NCBI RefSeq assembly: GCF_007830295.1
Contig: NZ_VLKC01000002.1
Span: forward strand, 3,913,546 to 3,977,545
Source of the DNA: Sporomusa sp. KB1
GTDB taxonomy: Bacteria; Bacillota; Negativicutes; Sporomusales; Sporomusaceae
DNA: 64,000 nucleotides
Direction: 5' to 3'
The translations under genes were made by a program, and so were the position numbers. Positions within the stretch are counted from its first letter, which is position 1; each line of letters starts with the position of its first letter. Below the pieces are notes generated by a model. It worked only from the letters and a program-made list of their open reading frames with translations. It did no database searches and was not told the DNA's origin. Below, piece by piece: positions 35,937 through 44,773 of this stretch.

Positions 35937-36854
35937 ATGGGGTTTTTTGATAAATTGAAAGCTGGATTAGAAAAGACGAGAAAAAGTTTTACGGAAAAAA
36001 TAGAACAATTGGTTATCGGTTATGCTACCATTGAAGACGAATTACTGGATGATTTGGAAGCAGTCCTGCTTTCTGCAGATGTCGGTGTACCAACCACCAC
36101 CAAATTAATGACAGAAATTCGTAATGGAATTAGAAATAAGCAGATTAATTCTCCTGATGATTTAAAACCATTTTTACAAGATAAAATTAATGCTATGTTG
36201 CTTTGCAAACACCATCCAGAACCAATAGAATATGATCCACCGACTGTTATACTGATTGTTGGTGTAAATGGAGTTGGAAAAACAACAACTATTGGTAAGC
36301 TAGCCAACTATTATCATGAATCCGGGAAAAAGGTACTTATTGCGGCCGCAGACACCTTTAGGGCAGCGGCAATTGATCAACTCGAAATCTGGGGACAACG
36401 GGCCGGTACGGAAATAATTAAGCATGCCGAAGGATCAGATCCGGCAGCAGTGGCTTTTGATGCTGTTCAGGCTGCCAAAGCCCGGAAAGTTGATATCGTA
36501 ATGATTGATACTGCCGGACGTTTGCATACCAAAGCAAATTTAATGGAAGAATTGAAGAAAATCAATAGAGTAATAGCAAAAGAGATACCAGCGGCGCCGC
36601 ACGAAACCCTACTTGTGCTAGATGCTACTACCGGTCAGAATGCCATTAGTCAGGCAAAGCTGTTCGGTGACGCGGTTGCCCTTACAGGTGTAGTACTAAC
36701 TAAATTAGATGGTACCGCAAAGGGTGGAGTAGTAATTGCAATTAATAATGAACTTAGTCTGCCAGTCAAGTGGATAGGAGTGGGTGAAGGGGTCAATGAC
36801 CTTCGGCCATTTGCTGCTGCTGAATTTGCCGCTGCTTTATTTTCCGACAAGTAA
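35937..36854 (+). CDS. ftsY: Signal recognition particle receptor FtsY
   Basis: 305 residues from ATG 35937 (GGGGGA seven bases before). Short form without the acidic A domain: it begins GFFDKLKAGLEKTRKS, then the NG domain with GVNGVGKTTTIGKLA, DTFRAAAIDQLE, DTAGR and TKLDGTAKGG. Membrane docking GTPase for Ffh, encoded just downstream. Confidence 0.96.
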   Translation: MGFFDKLKAGLEKTRKSFTEKIEQLVIGYATIEDELLDDLEAVLLSADVGVPTTTKLMTEIRNGIRNKQINSPDDLKPFLQDKINAMLLCKHHPEPIEYDPPTVILIVGVNGVGKTTTIGKLANYYHESGKKVLIAAADTFRAAAIDQLEIWGQRAGTEIIKHAEGSDPAAVAFDAVQAAKARKVDIVMIDTAGRLHTKANLMEELKKINRVIAKEIPAAPHETLLVLDATTGQNAISQAKLFGDAVALTGVVLTKLDGTAKGGVVIAINNELSLPVKWIGVGEGVNDLRPFAAAEFAAALFSDK

Positions 36855-36860
36855 TTTTAC

Positions 36861-36889
36861 TTGACACAGCTTTTTGTTTTTGATATAAT
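36861..36889 (+). promoter_or_regulatory. Consensus sigma-A promoter for ylxM-ffh
   Basis: TTGACA, 17-base spacer, TATAAT, starting seven bases after the ftsY stop; leader about 40 bases to ATG 36935. Confidence 0.9.
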
Positions 36890-36934
36890 CTGCCGTGTAA
36901 AGGATTTTTACTTGCCAGGTAAGCAGGTGAATGT

Positions 36935-37303
36935 ATGGACAGTATGTTAAATAAAGTTTTACGCGTGGGACAGTTGTACGATTTTTACAATGCCCTGTTA
37001 ACAGAAAAACAGCGTGACTGTCTTAATATGCATTATCTACAGGACTTATCGCTGGCAGAAATCGCTGCAGAATTCAATGTATCAAGGCAAGCAGTACATG
37101 ATATTTTACGGCGAGCTGAACAAACCTTGGAAGAATATGAACAAAAGCTAGGTTTGGCTGCTCGTTACAGGCAAGAACGAAAACTACTGGTTGAGGTAGT
37201 TGACAGCTTACAACAACTGCCATATTCTGTAAAAAAAATACCGGAATTAAATCAAGCAATCATTATGTTAAATTCGTTGCTAGAAGACACCCGGGAGGTG
37301 TGA
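36935..37303 (+). CDS. ylxM: YlxM/UPF0122 family protein
   Basis: 122 residues, sigma-70 region-4-like helix-turn-helix (LTEKQRDCLNMHYLQDLSLAEIA then FNVSRQAVHDILRRAE). Always next to ffh; stimulates SRP GTPase activity in streptococci. GCAGGTGAATG precedes the ATG; seven bases separate it from ffh. Confidence 0.94.
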   Translation: MDSMLNKVLRVGQLYDFYNALLTEKQRDCLNMHYLQDLSLAEIAAEFNVSRQAVHDILRRAEQTLEEYEQKLGLAARYRQERKLLVEVVDSLQQLPYSVKKIPELNQAIIMLNSLLEDTREV

Positions 37304-37310
37304 CATATAT

Positions 37311-38651
37311 ATGGTCTTTGAAAGTTTGGCTGACAAACTTCAGCAGACTTTTAAGAAGCTGCGTGGCAAGGGAAAATTATCAGAAAGTGATGTTGCAGAG
37401 GCCCTTAAAGAGGTGCGAATGGCCCTCTTAGAGGCCGACGTAAATTTTAAAGTAGTAAAAGATTTAGTTGCTAAAATCAAAGAGCGGGCTATTGGCCAGG
37501 AAGTGCTGGAAAGCCTGACACCTGCTCAGCATGTGGTAAAGATTGTAAATGAAGAGTTAACCAATCTAATGGGGGGGACCCAGAGTCGTATTGCTATTGC
37601 ATCACGGCCGCCGACAGTTATTATGTTGGTTGGTTTGCAAGGGGCAGGTAAGACGACAACCGCCGGAAAGTTGGCAAATCTTCTAAAACGTCAAGGGAAA
37701 CGACCGCTTATGGTAGCGGCTGACGTCTATCGTCCGGCCGCCATAAAGCAGCTGGAAGTATTAGGCGAGCAACTTGAGATTCCCGTATTTACTATGGGGC
37801 AGGACAATCCGGTCAACATTGCCAAGAAAGCTGTCGACCAGGCATTGATGATGGCTCGTGATATCGTGATTATTGATACGGCAGGCCGTCTGCATATTAA
37901 TGAAGAACTTATGAATGAACTCAAATCCATTAAGCAAACAGTTAAGCCTCACGAAATACTGCTGGTAGTTGACGCTATGACTGGTCAAGACGCAGTTAAT
38001 GTTGCTGAGTCCTTCAACAATGATCTGGGTATTGATGGTATTATCCTGACTAAGCTTGACGGTGACGCCCGTGGTGGTGCTGCTCTCTCAATCAAGGCCG
38101 TTACCGGCCAGCCAATCAAGTTCGCTGGTATGGGCGAAAAGCTGGATGCGTTGGAACAATTTCATCCTGATCGTATGGCCTCGCGAATTTTGGGTATGGG
38201 CGATGTTCTCAGCCTTATTGAAAAGGCTGAATCAACCATTAACTTAGAAAAAGCACAAGAAATGCAAAAGAAGCTTCGTAAAGAAGAATTTACATTAGAT
38301 GATTTCTTGGAGCAAATCGAACAAGTTCGCAAATTGGGGCCACTTGATCAAATCCTGGGTATGTTGCCAGGCATGGGTAAGCTCAAAGGGCTGCAGGGAT
38401 TGGATATCGATAATAAAGAAGTCAAGCATATCATCGCCATTATTCACTCTATGACAGCTAAGGAACGTCGTGACCCAGCTATTATAAATGGCAGTCGTCG
38501 CAAGCGCATTGCTGTCGGCAGCGGTACAAGGGTTCAGGATGTCAATCGCCTGCTAAAGCAATTTGTTGAGGCTAAAAAGATGATGAAACGGCTGAAAGAT
38601 ATGCAAAAAAGTGGCAAAAAACCAAGTTTTAAACTTCCCTTTATGCAATGA
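37311..38651 (+). CDS. ffh: Signal recognition particle protein Ffh
   Basis: 446 residues. N domain, G domain with GLQGAGKTTTAGKLA, DVYRPAAIKQLE, DTAGR and TKLDGDARGG, and a C-terminal M domain (about 300-430) with a Met-rich end (MMKRLKDMQKSG). Binds signal peptides and 4.5S RNA. GGGAGGTG precedes the ATG. Confidence 0.97.
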   Translation: MVFESLADKLQQTFKKLRGKGKLSESDVAEALKEVRMALLEADVNFKVVKDLVAKIKERAIGQEVLESLTPAQHVVKIVNEELTNLMGGTQSRIAIASRPPTVIMLVGLQGAGKTTTAGKLANLLKRQGKRPLMVAADVYRPAAIKQLEVLGEQLEIPVFTMGQDNPVNIAKKAVDQALMMARDIVIIDTAGRLHINEELMNELKSIKQTVKPHEILLVVDAMTGQDAVNVAESFNNDLGIDGIILTKLDGDARGGAALSIKAVTGQPIKFAGMGEKLDALEQFHPDRMASRILGMGDVLSLIEKAESTINLEKAQEMQKKLRKEEFTLDDFLEQIEQVRKLGPLDQILGMLPGMGKLKGLQGLDIDNKEVKHIIAIIHSMTAKERRDPAIINGSRRKRIAVGSGTRVQDVNRLLKQFVEAKKMMKRLKDMQKSGKKPSFKLPFMQ

Positions 38652-38696
38652 TTTTTCTTAAAATAGTTAGATATTCTGTAAAGGAGGTGACTTATA

Positions 38697-38978
38697 ATGG
38701 CAGTTAAAATTCGCTTAAAGCGTATGGGCGCAAAAAAACGTCCTTTCTATCGTGTAGTAGTATCTGACTCTCGTTCGCCGCGGGATGGAAGATTTATTGA
38801 AAATCTGGGTCATTACGACTCGACTACTGAACCAGCAGTAATCAAGATTGACGAGGAAAAAGCCATCGCATGGCTCCAAAAAGGTGCTCAACCTACTGAT
38901 ACTGTTAAAAATCTATTCAGCCAAACCGGCATCCTGAAAAAATGGGATGAAGTAAAGCGCTCTAAGAAAGAAGCATAG
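38697..38978 (+). CDS. rpsP: 30S ribosomal protein S16
   Basis: 93 residues; VKIRLKRMGAKKRPFYRVVV is diagnostic. AAAGGAGGTGAC upstream. Starts the ribosome-maturation run that follows. Confidence 0.97.
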   Translation: MAVKIRLKRMGAKKRPFYRVVVSDSRSPRDGRFIENLGHYDSTTEPAVIKIDEEKAIAWLQKGAQPTDTVKNLFSQTGILKKWDEVKRSKKEA

Positions 38979-38998
38979 AAACGAGGCGTGATAACTAC

Positions 38999-39226
38999 AT
39001 GAAAGAATTAGTCGAAGTTATCGCCAAAGCATTAGTGAAAAACCCGGAACAAGTCAATGTTAACGAGACAAATGATAATGCAGGTACAGTCTATGAACTG
39101 CATGTGGCCCCTGAAGATATGGGAAAGATAATTGGTAAGCAGGGGCGTATCGCCAAAGCTATTCGCACTGTGGTCAAAGCTGCGGCCACCCGGGAAAACA
39201 AACGAGTAATGGTAGAAATATTATAA
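38999..39226 (+). CDS. khpA: KH-domain RNA-binding protein KhpA (YlqC)
   Basis: 75 residues with a KH core GKIIGKQGRIAKAIRTVV. Works with KhpB in RNA regulation and cell-wall synthesis in Gram-positives. Between rpsP and rimM as in Bacillus. Confidence 0.93.
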   Translation: MKELVEVIAKALVKNPEQVNVNETNDNAGTVYELHVAPEDMGKIIGKQGRIAKAIRTVVKAAATRENKRVMVEIL

Positions 39227-39263
39227 GTAAACTGTTAATCTGATGACCGAAGGGGTGGAGCAA

Positions 39264-39680
39264 ATGGCTAATATCGAAAGCTTGACAATTAAGTGTCCGG
39301 TGACCATTAAAGCAAAAGTAACCGAAGATCTTAAAGCACAAGTGGCAGCTGAAATTCAGGAAGCCATTAAAAAGGCGGATCTGGAACTTCAGCAAATTGA
39401 TTTTCATGCTAAACGTATGATGAGTGAACAGGCAAAGCAAGATGCTCAAGGTCTTGTTGGTCTCCGCCAGCAGATTGATGCTGAGCGGCAAAAACGCCTT
39501 GAATTTAAAAACCATATGTTGGATAAGTTGAAAGACACAGCCCAACTGGAAATCGGTGCGGAAATTGTTCAGGGTACTATGGATAGAGTCGTTACTATAA
39601 ATATTGGCGATGATCTTCATAAACTGATGGCAACTGAAATTTTGCTTGAAGATGGCAAAGTCATTGCTTTTCGTAGCTAA
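39264..39680 (+). CDS. YlqD family protein
   Basis: 138 residues from ATG 39264 behind GGGGTGGAG. A central coiled coil (about 25-90; KRMMSEQAKQ, ERQKRLEFKNHM) followed by a small beta domain (EIVQGTMDRVVTINIGDD). This layout and position between khpA and rimM match YlqD. Function unknown. Confidence 0.85.
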   Translation: MANIESLTIKCPVTIKAKVTEDLKAQVAAEIQEAIKKADLELQQIDFHAKRMMSEQAKQDAQGLVGLRQQIDAERQKRLEFKNHMLDKLKDTAQLEIGAEIVQGTMDRVVTINIGDDLHKLMATEILLEDGKVIAFRS

Positions 39681-39681
39681 T

Positions 39682-40185
39682 ATGCCTAAAACCGAGTTGA
39701 TTACCATCGGTAAAATTGTTGCCCCGCACGGTGTGCGGGGTGACGTTCGTATAGTACCGCTGACCGATTTTCCCGACCGATTTTATGATCTTACTAAGGT
39801 GCTTGTTGATGATGTTGGTGAGCTTGCATTAGAGTCGGCCAGACAACACAAAAAGTTTATTTTACTAAAATTTGCCAAGCTTGATTCTATCAATGATATT
39901 GAGCACTTACGTGGCAAATTGATTAAAATCAGGCGTGAAGATGCAGTTAAACTGCCTGAAGGCCGCTATTATATTTTTGATATTATTGGGCTCAATGTAT
40001 TTACTGAAGAAGGCCTTTTATTGGGAACGATAACTGATGTGCTGCAACCAGGCAGCAATGATGTTTATGTTGTTAAGCAACAAGACAAGAGTGAATTGTT
40101 AATCCCTGCCATTAAAGAAGTTGTTAAGAAAATTGACATTTTAGGTAAGCAAATGATAGTAAAACTGCAGGAAGAAATGGACTAA
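39682..40185 (+). CDS. rimM: Ribosome maturation factor RimM
   Basis: 167 residues from ATG 39682, one base after the ylqD stop. ITIGKIVAPHGVRGDVRI is the family start; the C-terminal half is a PRC-barrel ending in the VKKIDILGKQMIVKL strand. Assembles the 30S head around S19. Confidence 0.94.
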   Translation: MPKTELITIGKIVAPHGVRGDVRIVPLTDFPDRFYDLTKVLVDDVGELALESARQHKKFILLKFAKLDSINDIEHLRGKLIKIRREDAVKLPEGRYYIFDIIGLNVFTEEGLLLGTITDVLQPGSNDVYVVKQQDKSELLIPAIKEVVKKIDILGKQMIVKLQEEMD

Positions 40186-40198
40186 ACAGAGGACAGTT

Positions 40199-40945
40199 AT
40201 GCGTATTGACATTATTTCACTATTTCCCGAAATGTTTACAGGTCCGCTAGGTCATAGCATTTTAAAACGAGCGCAGGACAATGGACTTATCTCTATTCAT
40301 GTAACAAATCCCCGGGATTTTACTTATGACAAACATCGTATTGTAGATGATGCCCCGTTTGGTGGCGGGGCAGGCATGGTCATGAAGCCTGAGCCAATAT
40401 TCCGTGCCGTGGAAAGTGTAGTAAATGCCAATAACACTTTACGCAGGCGGATAATTCTTATGTGCCCAGGCGGACAGTCATTTGACCAGGCGAAAGCCCG
40501 GGAACTTGCAGGGTATGAACAGCTGATATTTCTTTGCGGCCACTATGAAGGTATTGATGCCAGGATTCGTGAACATGTGGTTGATGAAGCAATTTCCATT
40601 GGCGATTATGTACTAACAGGTGGCGAATTACCTGCTATGGTAATTACTGATGCCGTGGCTCGTATGATCCCAGGGGTTCTTGGCGCTGACGATAGTGCGC
40701 AGCACGATTCTTTTTATAATGGTTTGCTGGAATATCCGCACTATACACGACCGCGTGAATTTAACGGTTGGGAAGTACCGGAAATACTGCTTTCCGGAGA
40801 TCATGCTAAAATTGAAAAATGGCGACGTAAAGAATCACTGCGGGCAACTCTGGAACGTCGGCCGGATTTAATGAATAACGTTGAGCTAAATCCTCTTGAT
40901 GATAAACTTTTGCAGGAAATAAAGTCTGAACAGGCGGGAGGCTGA
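40199..40945 (+). CDS. trmD: tRNA (guanine(37)-N(1))-methyltransferase
   Basis: 248 residues, SPOUT fold. RIDIISLFPEMF, DDAPFGGGAGMVMKPEP and the knot region CGHYEGIDARI, SIGDYVLTGGELPAM are diagnostic. Prevents frameshifting at proline and leucine codons. Confidence 0.97.
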   Translation: MRIDIISLFPEMFTGPLGHSILKRAQDNGLISIHVTNPRDFTYDKHRIVDDAPFGGGAGMVMKPEPIFRAVESVVNANNTLRRRIILMCPGGQSFDQAKARELAGYEQLIFLCGHYEGIDARIREHVVDEAISIGDYVLTGGELPAMVITDAVARMIPGVLGADDSAQHDSFYNGLLEYPHYTRPREFNGWEVPEILLSGDHAKIEKWRRKESLRATLERRPDLMNNVELNPLDDKLLQEIKSEQAGG

Positions 40946-40947
40946 AT

Positions 40948-41526
40948 ATGGCAATGCCTGTATATTTAGGTTTAGTACATTATCCGATATATAATAAAAA
41001 TAATGAGATAGTTACGACTGCTATTACTAATTTTGATATCCATGATATTGCCCGAACGGCTCGAACGTATAATGTGCTAAAATATTTTGTTATTCACCCC
41101 CTAGAGGCCCAAAAGGCGTTAGCTGAAGAAATTATTAGTTATTGGCAAGAGGGGTATGGGGGACAGTATAATCCTGACCGTAAAGAAGCGCTAAGCATAC
41201 TGGAAGTTATTCCAGATATTGCGGCGGCAGTTGATTATATTGCAGCAAAGGAAGGAATGCCGCCCATAATAGTTACTACCGATGCTCGTAGCTATGACAA
41301 TACTGTTTCCTATGCTAAACTTCGCCAGCAACTTAGTGATACCGATAGACCATTTTTACTCTTGTTTGGTACTGGTTGGGGCATTGAGAATTCAGTAATG
41401 AAGCAATTTGATTATATATTAGAACCTATTTATGGACCAGGAAATTATAATCACTTGCCTGTTCGTGCCGCTGTCGCGATCATTCTTGACCGCCTATTAG
41501 GTGAATACTGGTGGAAAAACCCGTAA
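40948..41526 (+). CDS. SPOUT-type RNA methyltransferase (Methyltrn_RNA_4)
   Basis: 192 residues starting two bases after the trmD stop, so translationally coupled. YLGLVHYPIYNKNNEIV, TNFDIHDIARTARTY and the knot-like LLFGTGWGIENSVM, YNHLPVRAAVAIILDRLLG segments match the small SPOUT family that follows or is fused to trmD. RNA target unknown. Confidence 0.85.
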   Translation: MAMPVYLGLVHYPIYNKNNEIVTTAITNFDIHDIARTARTYNVLKYFVIHPLEAQKALAEEIISYWQEGYGGQYNPDRKEALSILEVIPDIAAAVDYIAAKEGMPPIIVTTDARSYDNTVSYAKLRQQLSDTDRPFLLLFGTGWGIENSVMKQFDYILEPIYGPGNYNHLPVRAAVAIILDRLLGEYWWKNP

Positions 41527-41542
41527 ATCACAGTATTTTAGT

Positions 41543-41571
41543 TTGAGTTGCTGGTTAATATGTGATATAAT
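41543..41571 (+). promoter_or_regulatory. Sigma-A promoter of rplS
   Basis: TTGAGT, 17-base spacer, TATAAT. The transcript would have a leader of about 60 bases. Confidence 0.8.
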
Positions 41572-41577
41572 ACGTTT

Positions 41578-41632
41578 TGTGAAATACGGACGGTCCTCTG
41601 CCTATAGTACGAACGTCTGATATAAGGAGGAA
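41578..41632 (+). promoter_or_regulatory. Possible L19 autoregulatory leader
   Basis: Between the promoter and the rplS ribosome site, CGGACG can pair with CGTCTG enclosing a short loop region. Firmicutes rplS genes carry a small L19-binding leader; this fits in place and size, but the match to the known motif was not tested. Confidence 0.35.
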
Positions 41633-41638
41633 AATCAA

Positions 41639-41980
41639 ATGAATATTATTGAAATTTTGGAACAAGAACAATTGCGTCAGGATATCCCGTCCTTTAAGCC
41701 AGGTGACACCGTGCGCGTACATGTAAAAGTTGTTGAGGGCACTCGTGAACGTATTCAGGTTTTTGAAGGCGTGGTCATTAACCGTCAGGGCTGCGGTGTA
41801 CGAGAAACTTTCATTGTAAGACGCGTTTCCTATAATGTTGGTGTAGAGCGTACTTTCCCAGTACATTCTCCCCGTATTGAAAAAATTGAAGTAATGCGTC
41901 GCGGTATTGTTCGCAGAGCAAAGTTATACTATCTGCGTAATCTTACTGGTAAAGCTGCACGTATCAAAGAAAAACGCTAA
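41639..41980 (+). CDS. rplS: 50S ribosomal protein L19
   Basis: 113 residues. FKPGDTVRVHVKVVEGTRERIQ, FEGVVINRQG and the C-terminal RRAKLYYLRNLTGKAARIKE are diagnostic. TAAGGAGGAAAATCAA precedes the ATG. Confidence 0.97.
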   Translation: MNIIEILEQEQLRQDIPSFKPGDTVRVHVKVVEGTRERIQVFEGVVINRQGCGVRETFIVRRVSYNVGVERTFPVHSPRIEKIEVMRRGIVRRAKLYYLRNLTGKAARIKEKR

Positions 41981-41992
41981 TTCAATGTGTCT

Positions 41993-42018
41993 AGGGACTG
42001 ATTTCAGTCCCTTTTCTT
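41993..42018 (+). terminator. Terminator of rplS
   Basis: AGGGACTGA / TCAGTCCCT stem with short loop, then TTTCTT. Confidence 0.8.
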
Positions 42019-42089
42019 AATTCTCCTAGTAGAAGTTTTAGATCTCCACAGAGTGACAGTGACCATACCTGTTTCAAAGGAGGAACGCT

Positions 42090-42617
42090 GTGAGTAACAC
42101 GAATTTGGGTGAGGAAATAAAAGACTGGGTAATATCTATTCTCATAGCCGTATTGCTGGCGTTTTTTATCCGGTATTTTATTGTAGAACTATATATGGTC
42201 GAAGGACCATCGATGCGACCAACGCTGGTAGATGGCGAACGTCTTGTTGTCAATAAGTTTATTTATCGTTTTAAGACACCCGAAAGAGGCGAAGTACTGG
42301 TATTTCGCTATCCTCGCGATCCCAGCCGCGATTTTATTAAGCGGGTAATAGCAGTAGCTGGAGATACTGTCGAAATAAAAGACGGCAGAGTATTTCTTAA
42401 TGGACAGCTTTTAAATGAGCCTTACATATTAGAACGGATTAAGGGGTCTTATCCTGCGGCAACTGTTCCCGAAGGGCATATCTATGTAATGGGCGATAAC
42501 CGCAACAATTCAGAAGATAGTCGTTTTAAAGATGTCGGTTTTGTACCGCTAGAACTCGTAAAGGGAAAAGCAGTTACTATTTTTTGGCCTCTTGACCACA
42601 TAAAAACATTGCCGTAA
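42090..42617 (+). CDS. lepB: Signal peptidase I
   Basis: 175 residues from GTG 42090 (AAAGGAGGAACG upstream). One N-terminal membrane helix (about 12-33), then catalytic Ser41 (GPSMRPTL) and Lys84 (DFIKRVIA), and the MGDNRNNSEDSR box. Gram-positive SipS type with a single anchor. Removes signal peptides on the outer membrane face. Confidence 0.96.
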   Translation: MSNTNLGEEIKDWVISILIAVLLAFFIRYFIVELYMVEGPSMRPTLVDGERLVVNKFIYRFKTPERGEVLVFRYPRDPSRDFIKRVIAVAGDTVEIKDGRVFLNGQLLNEPYILERIKGSYPAATVPEGHIYVMGDNRNNSEDSRFKDVGFVPLELVKGKAVTIFWPLDHIKTLP

Positions 42618-42664
42618 CTATACACTATAGATAGTATATGTTTCTTAGTAAGGAGTGTGACACA

Positions 42665-43549
42665 ATGCACATTCACTGGTTTCCCGGTCATATGACCAAA
42701 GCGCAACGTATGATTCGCGAGCAGCTGAAGCTGATTGATGTAGTAATAGAACTATTAGATGCCCGTATCCCTTTAAGCAGTGCCAATCCTATTATTGCTG
42801 AACTTGTGGCGGGTAAACCTAGAGTGGTGGCACTAAATAAAGCCGACCTTGCTGAGCCGGCACGGACAGTCGAGTGGGTTAGGCATTTTTGCAATTTGGG
42901 TTTTACAACGGTAACTCTTGATTCTGCCAGTGGTAAAGGAACCAAAGAACTGGCAAATAAAGTTGAACAAGAGGCCAGTGAAAAAATTGCTAAATTAGCT
43001 GCCAAAGGGATAAAAGGACGCGCTGTACGAGCTATGATTTTAGGTATTCCCAACGTAGGCAAATCTTCACTTATCAATCGCCTGTTAGGTACAGCAACAG
43101 CGAAAACAGGGGATAAACCCGGTGTGACACGCGGGCAGCAATGGCTGAAAATTGGTAAAAATCTTGAATTACTGGACACTCCGGGCGTACTATGGCCTAG
43201 GATGGATGATCAGGAAGTTGCCGTTAAATTAGCTGTAACTGGTGCAATTAAAGATGATATCTATGATATGGAGAAGGTTATCCTGAATTTACTCGAAATA
43301 CTTAATGCGCGTTACCGTGACCGCTTATGTGAACGCTATAAACTTACCCCAGAGCAGTTAACTGAAGATACAAATGAGCTGCTTGCTTTAATCGCTGCCA
43401 AACGGGGCTGTTTACGGAGCGGCGGTGCAGTGGACTGCGAGAAAGCGAGAAGAATGATTCTTACTGATTTTCGTTCAGGAAAGCTGGGGAAATTTACACT
43501 GGATATCCCTGTAGAAAATCCTGGAACAGAGCAATGTTCTAATAAATGA
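42665..43549 (+). CDS. rbgA: Ribosome biogenesis GTPase RbgA (YlqF)
   Basis: 294 residues from ATG 42665 (AAGGAGTG upstream). Starts HIHWFPGHMTKAQR; circularly permuted GTPase with NKAD (G4) first, then GIPNVGKSS (G1) and DTPG (G3), and a C-terminal RNA-binding helical domain. Late 50S assembly. The spoVS-to-rbgA stretch matches Bacillus order (smc-ftsY-ylxM-ffh...ylqF-rnhB), though rnhB is 8.6 kb further here. Confidence 0.96.
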   Translation: MHIHWFPGHMTKAQRMIREQLKLIDVVIELLDARIPLSSANPIIAELVAGKPRVVALNKADLAEPARTVEWVRHFCNLGFTTVTLDSASGKGTKELANKVEQEASEKIAKLAAKGIKGRAVRAMILGIPNVGKSSLINRLLGTATAKTGDKPGVTRGQQWLKIGKNLELLDTPGVLWPRMDDQEVAVKLAVTGAIKDDIYDMEKVILNLLEILNARYRDRLCERYKLTPEQLTEDTNELLALIAAKRGCLRSGGAVDCEKARRMILTDFRSGKLGKFTLDIPVENPGTEQCSNK

Positions 43550-43568
43550 AATAGTATTCTTGCAATAA

Positions 43569-43601
43569 GAAAAGACTTGGTTTGTGCCAAGTCTTTTTTT
43601 A
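43569..43601. terminator. Convergent terminator
   Basis: AAAGACTTGG / CCAAGTCTTT with a 6-base loop and seven T on the plus strand; also A-rich on the other side, so it can serve the minus-strand gene ending at 43605. Confidence 0.88.
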
Positions 43602-43604
43602 TAC

Positions 43605-44099
43605 TCAATAATATACAATTAAATTATGGGCAATAACATAATTGTAAGCGGCGATAATAATGTTTCTGTTAAAGACTGCTTCGGGAGTGTTTCCATAATA
43701 GGCGCCGCCTGGCATGTTGCCGTGTGATTCATACAAACATTTTTCCGGGGAATCGCCCCAAAGCTGATCACTATTTAGCCAAACAGATCCGTCTTGGTTC
43801 CATTGATTGCTATTTTTACTAAAAGAGCATTTAAAAGTGAAAGTTTGTTTTTCAAAGTTAATTCTATTATCAAAGGTTTGACTTCTTAAGTTAGCTAAAG
43901 AATCCTTATCCGGTATACAGATTAAACTATATGTCATTTCGAAAAGCGATTCTTGCTCAGTCTTAGAAATAACTTTCGCTTTTAATGATTCTGTGTGAAG
44001 ATACTTAGTAAAACCACTTTCTGTAACAGTGTATACATCTTCTGCAAAGCATACGTTGGTTACCATGACAAAAATAATTATAAGTAAAAATTTTTTCAT
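43605..44099 (-). CDS. Secreted hypothetical protein, 164 aa
   Basis: ATG 44099 follows GAGGAGGAATGTATA; the longer frame to 44123 runs through the ribosome site. A signal peptide (KKFLLIIIFVMVTNVCFA) leads a mature domain of about 145 residues with two Cys, many aromatic and polar residues and the pattern DGSVWLNSDQLWGD. It resembles surface-antigen-like secreted proteins common in Negativicutes, of unknown role. Lone gene on the minus strand. Confidence 0.7.
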   Translation of the reverse strand: MKKFLLIIIFVMVTNVCFAEDVYTVTESGFTKYLHTESLKAKVISKTEQESLFEMTYSLICIPDKDSLANLRSQTFDNRINFEKQTFTFKCSFSKNSNQWNQDGSVWLNSDQLWGDSPEKCLYESHGNMPGGAYYGNTPEAVFNRNIIIAAYNYVIAHNLIVYY

Positions 44100-44248
44100 T
44101 ATACATTCCTCCTCATTAAACAATTCTTTATATTAATGTAGAATCCTTCCTGGCGGCAGCTAAGAATATGGCAGATACTGCTTGGTTTGCAGGGGCCAGC
44201 TGTAATATTGTGGAATAATATACTAAACAATAAGTCGAAAGGACGGGG

Positions 44249-44773
44249 ATGATTTTGATACGGATCGGGGTAATTGGACAGTCAGGCGAAATACCAGCAG
44301 AAACATGTGTATTAGCTGAAGAAATAGGTAAGGAAATTGCGTTGCGCGGGGCAATTCTTTTTACTGGCGGAACGAGTGGGGTAATGGGTGCAGTATCACG
44401 GGGAGCGAAACAAGCAAATGGGCTGGTCGTGGGTATTCTTCCTGGTGATAACGTGGAAGTTGCGAATGAGTATATAGATATCCCGATTTCGACGGGACTG
44501 AGTTTCGATTATAGAAGTCTAATTTTAGTGCATTCTTCTGATGTAATAATCATGATAGCCGGAGGCAATGGTACTTTGGGCGAGTTATCTGCAGCCTATT
44601 TAAACCGTAAGCCTGTCGTAATCGTCGAAGCTTCTGGCGGGTGGGCTTCAAGAGTACGGGGGATGGCCTACGAGGGTTCCTATCTGGATGAGCGAAAGTG
44701 GGTTAAACTTGACTATGCAAATACTGCTGCAGAGGCACTTGATATTGCGATGAGCCGGATTTGTGAGAGCTGA
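44249..44773 (+). CDS. TIGR00725/LOG-like nucleotide-binding protein
   Basis: 174 residues. Rossmann-like LOG/SLOG fold: RIGVIGQSGEIP, ILFTGGTSGVMGAVSRGAK and IAGGNGTLGELSAAY, with the GGTGT-like loop that binds a nucleotide-type ligand in this superfamily. Members include lysine-decarboxylase-named phosphoribohydrolases, but the TIGR00725 branch has no assigned reaction. ATG 44249 after AAAGGACGGGG; TTG 44255 is an alternative. Its stop overlaps a truncated mmcQ gene. Confidence 0.82.
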   Translation: MILIRIGVIGQSGEIPAETCVLAEEIGKEIALRGAILFTGGTSGVMGAVSRGAKQANGLVVGILPGDNVEVANEYIDIPISTGLSFDYRSLILVHSSDVIIMIAGGNGTLGELSAAYLNRKPVVIVEASGGWASRVRGMAYEGSYLDERKWVKLDYANTAAEALDIAMSRICES

